A stretch of 64,000 bases of DNA, taken from assembly GCF_003116095.1 (NCBI RefSeq), contig NZ_LGRA01000021.1, positions 2,575,508-2,639,507 of the forward strand, given 5' to 3'. Origin of the DNA: Azospirillum sp. TSO35-2 (GTDB taxonomy: Bacteria; Pseudomonadota; Alphaproteobacteria; Azospirillales; Azospirillaceae). The position numbers were made by a program, and so were the translations under genes. The notes beneath the pieces were generated by a model. The model worked only from the letters and a program-made list of their open reading frames with translations, was not told the DNA's origin and ran no database searches. Below, one piece after another: positions 57,499 through 64,000 of the stretch (position 1 is the first letter of the stretch; the number at the start of each line of letters is the position of its first letter).

Positions 57499-57848
57499 AT
57501 AATGAGCTTTTTGCCACCTCAAGCCATCCAATGGCTTGGAGAAATCGTTGGTCTAGATGGGCGGTTCCAACCTCCGCTTATCAGCCCCCCGCCGTCGTGA
57601 TAGGAATGAACAACTCCTGTCTCGGCCGCGGAGGGACCGGCATGTTCCATCGGCACCCGTCATCCGCAACCCTCTGCAACATCGTCATTCCCGGGCATCC
57701 GCGAGCCCGCTCCGCCACGGTGCCCGCCCGCCGATCCGGCGCATGGAACAGTGAAACAGGACGCCGTTCCTGTTTCACCCGGTTTCAAACGTTCCATCCG
57801 CGTTCATCCCACGGCGGCGCTCCCGGTCCCTCCGACCGCCGTTGCCCG
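57499..57848. other. Intergenic region between NACHT and OmpA-family genes
   Basis: These 350 bases carry no supported gene. The AT-rich character ends near 57540. A 32-codon ORF from an ATG at 57502 has no good ribosome site and I do not call it. An 8-bp dyad CAAGCCAT-CCA-ATGGCTTG (57520-57538) sits 22 bases after the NACHT stop and could end its transcript. GC-rich sequence resumes from about 57545, so the junction of the acquired segment may be here. Confidence 0.5.
57751..57778 (-). terminator. Hairpin downstream of the OmpA-family gene
   Basis: GTGAAACAGGA and TCCTGTTTCAC form a perfect 11-bp stem with a 6-base loop, 71 bases beyond the OmpA-family stop. There is no U run. It is the probable end of that gene's transcript. 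Confidence 0.55.
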
Positions 57849-58610
57849 TCAAGACCCCAGGTTGATGATCTCCACCCGGCGGTTGACCGCGCTGGCCGGG
57901 TCGGCGGGGTTCAGCAGTTGCTGCGCGCCGCGGCCGACCGCCACCAGCCGGCCGGGCGCGACGCCGAAGGTCCGCGTCAGGTAGGCGCCGACCGAGGCGG
58001 CGCGGCGCTTCGACAAAGCGAGGTTGTAGTCGGGCTTGCCGACGCCGTCGGTGTGGCCGGTCAGTTGGAAGCGGTAGGCGCTCAGCTCCGGCGAGGTCAG
58101 GGCGCGGCCCAGCTCGTTCAGGATGCCGGTCGCCGTCGGCGTCAGTTCCGCCGAGTTGAAGGCGAACTCGACCTGGAAGCTGATCCGCGGCGCCGCCGCC
58201 GGCGGTTGGGCCGGGGGCTGGGCTTGGGCCTGCACCGGGGCAGGGGCAGGGGCAGTCATCGGGGCCTGGGCGGCGGGAGGGGCGGCCGGCCTCACGGTCG
58301 TGATGGTGGCGGGCGGCGCCGGGGGCGTGGCCTCCGTCGCGTCGCCGGTGCCAAGCGACAGGCCGCGCGTCCTCGGCGCGTCGGCGTTCGATGGGCCGGC
58401 CGGCGCGTCCTGCGGGATCAGCGCCCGGATGAAGTCCTCCGTGGTGGTCGGCGCCCCGCTTGGGTCGGTCGCCTGCGCGGCGCCGCCCAGCGCCAGCAGC
58501 AGGGCCAGACCGGCGGCGCCCGACCGCCACAGCCTGGGGCACAGCCTGGGGGTGAGCGCCCCGTCGGCCATCGTCCCGGCCATTGCCCCGGCCGTCGTCC
58601 CGTTCCTCAT
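57849..58610 (-). CDS. OmpA-family peptidoglycan-binding envelope protein
   Basis: The 253-residue protein has an export signal with a hydrophobic core ending ALGGAAQA. A segment TRALxP-like (DFIRALIPQDAP) follows, then the motif TRGLSLGTG, an Ala/Pro-rich linker and a C-terminal OmpA domain (about 140-253; FAFNSAELTPTATGILNELG, LTGHTDGVGKPDYNLALSKRRAASVGAYL, NRRVEII). It should bind peptidoglycan in the periplasm. The ATG at 58610 has GGGGGG upstream. It is divergent from the antiporter gene. The RGL motif recurs in the caspase-like protein. Confidence 0.85.
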   Translation of the reverse strand: MRNGTTAGAMAGTMADGALTPRLCPRLWRSGAAGLALLLALGGAAQATDPSGAPTTTEDFIRALIPQDAPAGPSNADAPRTRGLSLGTGDATEATPPAPPATITTVRPAAPPAAQAPMTAPAPAPVQAQAQPPAQPPAAAPRISFQVEFAFNSAELTPTATGILNELGRALTSPELSAYRFQLTGHTDGVGKPDYNLALSKRRAASVGAYLTRTFGVAPGRLVAVGRGAQQLLNPADPASAVNRRVEIINLGS

Positions 58611-58805
58611 CGCCGCTGCCCCCCGGTTTCCGATCCAGACCAATTCGGCCGCATGCTAAACGATGGCGTGCCGGCGTTCCAGGGGGCGACCGGGGGCGTG
58701 ACGGCGGCGGACCATTTTTGCCGCAGCGTCGGGTGGTGCCCGGTCTTGCTCCCGCCACAGTGCGGCGATACCGTGCAGCCCACGCCGCAGCCGTCCCGTG
58801 GGATC

Positions 58806-61325
58806 ATGCACGACATCGTCATCCAAGTCCTCGGCGTTGCCGGGCTTCTCGCCCTCGTCAGCTTCCTGCCGCCGCTGGCCGCCCGCTTCCAGGTGCCCTA
58901 CACGGTGCTGCTCGCCGGGGTCGGGGTGGCGCTGGGCGCGGTGATCCAGACCTTCGCCGGGATGCCGGGCAAGGACCCGTTCCACGACTTCCTGAACTCG
59001 CTGGCCGAGCTGGACATCTCGTCCGACGTGCTGCTGCACGTCTTCCTGCCGATCCTGCTGTTCGAAACGGCGCTGGCGGTCGATGTGCGGCGGCTGTTCG
59101 ACGATCTCGGGCCGATCCTGCTGATGGCGGTGGTGGCGGTGTTCGTCTGCACCTTCACCGTCGGCTACGCCGTCAGCCTGTTCACCCCGCTGGGGCTGGT
59201 CGCCTGCCTGCTGCTCGGTTCCATCGTCGCCTCGACCGACCCGGCGGCGGTCATCGGCATCTTCCGCGACCTGGGCGCGCCGCGCCGGCTGACCACGCTG
59301 GTCGAGGGCGAGAGCCTGCTGAACGACGCCGCCGCCATCGCGCTGTTCACCCTGCTGCTCGACATGCTGACGCGCACCTCGCACGGCGGCGGTGCCGGGG
59401 TGGCGGCGCTCGATTTCCTGCGCGATTTCTCCGGCGGCGTCGTCACCGGCTACATCTGCGGCCGCATCGTCTGCATGCTGGTGGAGCCGGTGCGCAACCA
59501 GCCGATGGCGGAGATCACGCTGACGGTGGCGCTCGCCTACCTCTCCTATGTGCTGGCGGAGCATTACGTCGGCGCGTCGGGCGTGGTGGCGGTGGTGTCG
59601 TCGGCGCTGGTCATCGGCTCGGTCGGGCGGACCCGCATCTCGCCCGCCACCTGGGGGGCGATGGAGCATGTCTGGCGGCAGCTCGGCTTCTGGGCCAACT
59701 CGATGATCTTCCTGCTGACCGCCATCCTGGTGCCGCGCCTGATGGCCGATGTCGGCTGGGGCGAGCTGGGGCTGGTGGTGGTGGTGGTGGTCGCCGCCTT
59801 CGCCGCGCGCGCGCTGGTGCTGTTCGGCCTGCTGCCGCTGTTGTCCTGGGCCGGCCTGGCGCAGCGGGTCAGCCACTCCTACAAGGCGGTGATGCTGTGG
59901 GGCGGCCTGCGCGGGGCGGTGTCGCTGACGCTGGCGCTGGCGGTGACCGAGAATTTCCGGGTGAACGACCGCGTCCAGAGCTTCATCGCGGTGATGGTCA
60001 CCGGCTTCGTCTTCGTCACCCTGTTCGTCAACGGCGCCACCCTGCGCTGGCTGATCCGCGTGCTGAAGCTGGACGAGCTGACGCCGGTGGAGCGCGCCAT
60101 GCGCAACCGCGCGCTGGCGCTGTCGACCGACAGCATCCGCGACCGCGTCGCCGTCGTCGCCAAGACCTACGAGGTCGACAGCGTCGTCAAGGACGTGATG
60201 GTCGCCCGCTACGAGGAGCGGCTGAAGCAGATCGACCAGGAGCGGCAGGAGGAAGCGCCGCTGCGCGACGAGGACCGGGTGACCATCGGCCTCGCCATCC
60301 TGGTCAATCGCGAGGAAGAACTCTATTACGCCCACTTCTCCGAAGGGGTGGTGTCGCGCGGCGTGATGGACATGCTGGCCGGGCGCACCGGCCGGCTGCT
60401 CGACGCGGTGAAGCTCCAGGGCCGCAACGGTTATCGCGCCTTCGAGGAGCCGTTCATCGCCTTCTCGCCCTGGATGCGCGGGGCGAGCTGGCTGCAGCGC
60501 CGCTTCGGCATCCACCGCCCGCTGGCCCGCCGCCTGTCGATGCGGTTCGAGGTGCTGGTGGCGGTGCGCACCGTGCTGCGCGAGCTGCTGGCCTTCACCC
60601 GCGACCGGCTGGCCCGGGTGCTGGGGCCGGAGGTGGCGTTCGAGCTGGAGGGCATGCTGGTCGGCCGGCTCGGCATCGTCGAACAGGCGCTGGCGGCGCT
60701 GAAGCTGCAATACCCGGACTACGCCGTGGTGCTGCAGAGCCGCTACGTCGGCCGCGCCGCCCTGCGGCTGGAGCACGCCGAATACCGCGCCATGCACGCC
60801 GAATCGATCATCAGCCAGGAGGTGCTGACCGACCTGGAGCGCGACCTGGAGCAGCGCCGCCGCGCGTTGGAACGGCTGCCCAAGCTGGACGTCCGCTTCG
60901 ACGTGGCGGAGCTGGTGCGCCGGGTGCCGTTGTTCGCCGGGCTGCCGGCGGAGCGGGTGACGACCATCGCCACGCTGCTGCGCGCCCAGCTCGCCCTGCC
61001 GGGGGAGACCATCGTCCGCAAGGGCGACCGCGGCGACGCCATGTTCTTCATCGCGTCGGGCGCCGTCGAGGTGCTGGTGCCCAACCTGGCGGAGCCGGTG
61101 AAGCTCGGCACCGGCGACTTCTTCGGCGAGATGGCGTTGCTGTCCCGCCAGCGGCGCAATGCAGACGTGCGGGCGCTGGGCTATTGCCAACTGCTGCTGC
61201 TGGATGAGAAGGATTTCCGCCGGCTGGTGCAGAAGGACGCGGACCTGCGCTCCCACATCCAGGCGGTCGCCGAGGCGCGCCGTCAACCGACCCCGTCGGC
61301 CCCGGCGGTCCCCGCGGCGGGCTGA
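58806..61325 (+). CDS. CPA1-type cation:proton antiporter with C-terminal cyclic-nucleotide-binding domain
   Basis: The 839-residue protein has about 12-13 membrane helices over residues 1-420 (FLPILLFETALAVDVRRLFDDLGPIL, GSIVASTDPAAVIGIFRDLGAPRRLTTLVEGESLLNDAAAIALF, LRGAVSLTLALAV), typical of NhaP/CPA1. A long cytosolic helical region follows. A cAMP-type domain lies at about 695-820 (LPGETIVRKGDRGDAMFFIASGAVEVLV, GTGDFFGEMALLSRQRRNADVRA). It exchanges Na+ or K+ for protons and is probably gated by a cyclic nucleotide or another ligand. The start codon is inferred from homology and lies inside a long ORF that extends upstream. Confidence 0.92.
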   Translation: MHDIVIQVLGVAGLLALVSFLPPLAARFQVPYTVLLAGVGVALGAVIQTFAGMPGKDPFHDFLNSLAELDISSDVLLHVFLPILLFETALAVDVRRLFDDLGPILLMAVVAVFVCTFTVGYAVSLFTPLGLVACLLLGSIVASTDPAAVIGIFRDLGAPRRLTTLVEGESLLNDAAAIALFTLLLDMLTRTSHGGGAGVAALDFLRDFSGGVVTGYICGRIVCMLVEPVRNQPMAEITLTVALAYLSYVLAEHYVGASGVVAVVSSALVIGSVGRTRISPATWGAMEHVWRQLGFWANSMIFLLTAILVPRLMADVGWGELGLVVVVVVAAFAARALVLFGLLPLLSWAGLAQRVSHSYKAVMLWGGLRGAVSLTLALAVTENFRVNDRVQSFIAVMVTGFVFVTLFVNGATLRWLIRVLKLDELTPVERAMRNRALALSTDSIRDRVAVVAKTYEVDSVVKDVMVARYEERLKQIDQERQEEAPLRDEDRVTIGLAILVNREEELYYAHFSEGVVSRGVMDMLAGRTGRLLDAVKLQGRNGYRAFEEPFIAFSPWMRGASWLQRRFGIHRPLARRLSMRFEVLVAVRTVLRELLAFTRDRLARVLGPEVAFELEGMLVGRLGIVEQALAALKLQYPDYAVVLQSRYVGRAALRLEHAEYRAMHAESIISQEVLTDLERDLEQRRRALERLPKLDVRFDVAELVRRVPLFAGLPAERVTTIATLLRAQLALPGETIVRKGDRGDAMFFIASGAVEVLVPNLAEPVKLGTGDFFGEMALLSRQRRNADVRALGYCQLLLLDEKDFRRLVQKDADLRSHIQAVAEARRQPTPSAPAVPAAG

Positions 61326-61347
61326 CCGTACGGGAAGGGGACATCGA

Positions 61348-62244
61348 ATGAGTGAGGCCGCAACCGGCGCCAAGGTGGGGGGCGGCCAGCCCTGGCTGCG
61401 CCTGATGCCGGGACTGTTCGTGCTGCTGTGGAGCACCGGCTTCATCGGGGCGAAATACGGCCTTCCCTATGTGGAGCCGCTGACCTTCCTGCTGCTGCGG
61501 CTGGGGCTGGTCGCCGTGCTGCTGGCCCTGGTGGCGCTGGCGACCCGGGCGCCCTGGCCGCGCGACTGGCGGACGGCCGGCCGCATCGCGCTGGCCGGGC
61601 TGCTGGTCCACGGCGTCTATCTCAGCGGCATCTTCATCGCCATCGCCCATGGGCTGCCCGCCGGGGTCACCGCGCTGGTGGTCGGCATCCAGCCGCTGCT
61701 GACCGCGGCGCTGTCCGGCCCGCTGCTCGGCGAGCGGGTGACCGGCCGGCAATGGGCGGGCCTGCTGCTCGGTCTGGTCGGTGTCGGGCTGGTGGTGCGC
61801 GAGAAGCTGGCGGTCGACGCGGCGCATCTGGGTCCGCTCGGCTTCGCCCTGGTGGCGCTGGTCGGCATCACGCTCGGCACGCTCTACCAGAAGCGCCACG
61901 GCGGCGGCATGGATCTGCGCAGCGGCACCGCCATCCAGTACGCTGCCACCGCCCTGGCGCTGGCGGTCGTCGCGCCGCTGACCGAGACGATGCAGGTGCA
62001 ATGGACGGGGGAGTTCGTCTTCGCCCTGCTGTGGCTCTGCTTCATCCTGTCGGTCGGCGCGATCTTCCTGCTGTTCGCGCTGATTCGCCGGGGCGCGGCG
62101 GCCAAGGTCGCCAGCCTGTTCTACCTGACCCCGCCGGTCACCGCGCTCATCGCCTGGGCGATGTTCGGCGAAAGGTTGGGCGTGGTGGCGGTCGCCGGCA
62201 TGGCGGTGGCGGTCTGCGGGGTGGCGCTGGTCAACCGGAAGTGA
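61348..62244 (+). CDS. EamA/DMT-superfamily transporter
   Basis: The 298-residue protein has ten predicted membrane helices in two EamA repeats (LFVLLWSTGFIGAKYGLPYVEPLTFLLLRL; TLYQKRHGGGMDLRSGTAIQYAATALAL; YLTPPVTALIAWAMFGERL). Members export amino acids, nucleosides or other small metabolites; the substrate is unknown. GGAAGGGG lies ahead of the ATG. It begins 22 bp after the antiporter stop and may be co-transcribed. Confidence 0.9.
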   Translation: MSEAATGAKVGGGQPWLRLMPGLFVLLWSTGFIGAKYGLPYVEPLTFLLLRLGLVAVLLALVALATRAPWPRDWRTAGRIALAGLLVHGVYLSGIFIAIAHGLPAGVTALVVGIQPLLTAALSGPLLGERVTGRQWAGLLLGLVGVGLVVREKLAVDAAHLGPLGFALVALVGITLGTLYQKRHGGGMDLRSGTAIQYAATALALAVVAPLTETMQVQWTGEFVFALLWLCFILSVGAIFLLFALIRRGAAAKVASLFYLTPPVTALIAWAMFGERLGVVAVAGMAVAVCGVALVNRK

Positions 62245-62421
62245 CGGCCTGAGGTGAGCGTGGCGGTCCGGCGGACTGACGCTGGCTGGAAACGGAACGG
62301 TCGGCGTTGGCGTCCGGCGTTGGACGTTGCGAGGACCGATGCCGAGAGATTTCGCTGGATCGTCAGCCTCATCAGCAATTTAATACGTCTGACAAATCGA
62401 TAAATCCCCGGGAGGGAACCG

Positions 62422-64000
62422 ATGGCGGACGCGCTCGATTTCGGCAGCTTCGACTACATCATCGCCGGCGGCGGCACGGCGGGCTGCGTGCTGGCCAACC
62501 GGCTGTCGGCCGATCCGGAGGTGTCGGTGCTGCTGCTGGAGGCCGGCGGCAAGGACAATTGGGTGTGGCTGCACGTGCCCGCCGGCTATCTGTTCTGCAT
62601 CGGCAACCCGCGCACCGACTGGTGCTTCAAGACCGAGGCGGAGGCCGGGCTGAACGGCCGCAGCATCCATTACGCCCGCGGCAAGGTGCTGGGCGGCTGC
62701 TCGTCGATCAACGGCATGATCGCCATGCGCGGGCAGGCGCGCGACTACGACGAATGGGCCGAGCTGACCGGCGATCAGCGCTGGCGCTGGGACGAGGTGC
62801 TGCCGGTCTTCAAGGGGACCGAGGATTACTGGCGCGGCGCCGACGACATGCACGGCGCCGGCGGTGAATGGCGGGTGGAGCGGCAGCGGCTGCGCTGGGA
62901 CCTGCTCGACCGCTTCGCCGAGGCGGCGCAGCAGGTCGGCATCCCGCGCAACGACGACTTCAACCGCGGCGACAATTTCGGCGTCGGCAGCTTCGAGGTG
63001 AACCAGAAGGGCGGCGTCCGCTGGAGCGCCGCCAAGGCGTTCCTGCGCCCGGCGCTCGACCGGCCGAACCTGAAGCTCGCCATCGAGGCGTCGATCGACA
63101 AGGTGGAGATCGCCGACGGCCGCGTCACCGGCCTGCGCTTCACCGTCAAGGGCGAGCCGGCGCGGGCGACGGCGCGAATCGAGACGGTGCTGGCCGCAGG
63201 ATCCATCGGCTCGCCCGCCATCCTGCAACGCTCCGGCGTCGGCCCGGCCGATCACCTGAAAAAGCTGGGCATCCCGGTGGTGCTGGACGCGCCGGGCGTC
63301 GGCGCCAACCTGCAGGACCATCTGCAACTGCGCATGATCTACAAGGTCGACGGCATCGTGACGCTGAACAAGCGGGCCGGCAGCCTGATCGGCAAGGCGA
63401 TGATGGGGCTGGAATACGCGCTGTTCCGCAAGGGGCCGCTGACCATGGCGCCGAGCCAGCTCGGCGTCTTCGCCAAGTCGGGGCCGGAGGCCGCGACCGC
63501 CGACCTGGAATACCATGTGCAGCCGCTGTCGCTGGAGAAGTTCGGCGACCCGCTGCACGCCTTCCCGGCCTTCACCGCCAGCGTCTGCGACCTGCGCCCG
63601 GCGTCGCGCGGCTGGACCCGCATCACTTCGGCCGACCACCGCGACAACCCGGCCATCGCCCCCTGCTACCTGTCCGATCCGGTCGACCGGGCCAAGGCGG
63701 CCAAGGCGCTGGCGCTGACCCGCCGCATCGTCTCCCAGCCGGCGCTGGCGCCCTATCACCCGCAGGAATACAAGCCCGGCCCCAGCTTCCAGACCGCGGA
63801 GGAGCTGGCCAGGGCGGCCGGCGACATCGGCACCACCATCTTCCACCCGGTGGGGACCTGCCGCATGGGCCGTCCGGACGACCCCACCGCGGTGACCGAT
63901 CCGGAGATGCGGGTGAAGGGGCTGCGCGGGTTGCGGGTGATCGACGCCTCGGTCATGCCGACCCTGACCTCGGGCAACACCAACACGCCGACGGTGATGA
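62422..64000 (+). CDS. GMC-family FAD oxidoreductase (choline/alcohol dehydrogenase-like), cut at right edge
   Basis: About 526 residues are visible. The FAD-binding motif IIAGGGTAGCVLANRLS (13-29) is followed by YARGKVLGGCSSINGMIAMRG, AAGSIGSPAILQRSGVGPADHL and the catalytic FHPVGTCRMGRPDDP. The visible end is VIDASVMPTLTSGNTNTPTVM, so only a few C-terminal residues are missing. It oxidises an alcohol such as choline, an alkanol or a polyethylene glycol-like compound. GGAGGG lies just before the ATG. A 177-bp gap with a short AT-rich patch near 62380 separates it from the EamA gene. Confidence 0.94.
   Translation, partial: MADALDFGSFDYIIAGGGTAGCVLANRLSADPEVSVLLLEAGGKDNWVWLHVPAGYLFCIGNPRTDWCFKTEAEAGLNGRSIHYARGKVLGGCSSINGMIAMRGQARDYDEWAELTGDQRWRWDEVLPVFKGTEDYWRGADDMHGAGGEWRVERQRLRWDLLDRFAEAAQQVGIPRNDDFNRGDNFGVGSFEVNQKGGVRWSAAKAFLRPALDRPNLKLAIEASIDKVEIADGRVTGLRFTVKGEPARATARIETVLAAGSIGSPAILQRSGVGPADHLKKLGIPVVLDAPGVGANLQDHLQLRMIYKVDGIVTLNKRAGSLIGKAMMGLEYALFRKGPLTMAPSQLGVFAKSGPEAATADLEYHVQPLSLEKFGDPLHAFPAFTASVCDLRPASRGWTRITSADHRDNPAIAPCYLSDPVDRAKAAKALALTRRIVSQPALAPYHPQEYKPGPSFQTAEELARAAGDIGTTIFHPVGTCRMGRPDDPTAVTDPEMRVKGLRGLRVIDASVMPTLTSGNTNTPTVM

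Noticed and set aside
57502-57600. Small 32-codon ORF after the NACHT gene
   Set aside because: There is no nearby ribosome-binding site and no recognisable domain. It lies at the compositional junction.
57751-57778. GTGAAACA and TGTTTCAC resemble half-sites of the chromosomal parS site
   Set aside because: The arms are in the wrong order and separated by a loop, giving a hairpin rather than the parS palindrome.
58656-61445. Minus-strand ORF of 929 codons opposite the antiporter
   Set aside because: It is His/Gln/Arg-rich and has no domain pattern. The plus strand encodes a complete antiporter.

Overview
The window looks like part of a large secondary replicon (megaplasmid or chromid) of an Azospirillum-like alphaproteobacterium. 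GC content is very high and coding is dense. There is a FlaF-type flagellar regulator, an alphaproteobacterial style of gene content, and a complete plasmid-type replication and partition module in the middle. The genus is inferred from gene content only.

Layout. (1) 1-14648, minus strand: part of a type VI secretion (T6SS) locus, transcribed tssL, tssM, tagF, vgrG, DUF4123 adaptor, PAAR, FHA protein tagH, Ser/Thr kinase, alpha/beta hydrolase, and a lipoprotein cut by the left edge. The sheath, baseplate and ClpV genes are not in the window. (2) 14801-18924: a glycine-zipper lipoprotein and a WD40-caspase-like protein. (3) 19461-27660: flaF, a GT9 glycosyltransferase, lptF, a SPINDLY-type TPR glycosyltransferase, a small Cys-rich ORF, a PQQ-type sugar dehydrogenase lipoprotein and a cysteine desulfurase. 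(4) 27665-40748: a small porin, then a long minus-strand block. It encodes a branched-chain-type ABC importer, a putative D-glutamate cyclase, an orphan binding protein, 5-oxoprolinase PxpB/PxpC, a chemoreceptor and PxpA, with a LysR regulator upstream. (5) 40797-45561: the replicon core, with a ParA, a partner protein, a helicase-loader-like protein, a HTH protein, an iteron origin with 13 repeats, and the initiator. (6) 45588-47169: a nitrilase-family hydrolase and a PAP2 phosphatase. (7) 47260-54949: the complete histidine utilisation set, hutFHG on minus and hutI-hutC-hutU on plus, with a palindromic operator between. (8) 55222-57498: an AT-rich gene for a NACHT/STAND-type NTPase with a nuclease-like N terminus, a candidate anti-phage protein. 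(9) 57849-64000: an OmpA-family protein, a CPA1 antiporter with a cyclic-nucleotide domain, an EamA transporter, and a GMC oxidoreductase cut by the right edge.

How it fits together. The metabolic cargo converges on glutamate: the hut genes turn histidine into glutamate, and the oxoproline block would turn D-glutamate or 5-oxoproline into glutamate. That block has its own importer and chemoreceptor. This suits a rhizosphere bacterium. The T6SS, caspase and NACHT genes are conflict functions. The most notable structures are the mirrored 21-bp-phased iteron arrays, the NACHT island, and the chemoreceptor placed inside the oxoprolinase operon.
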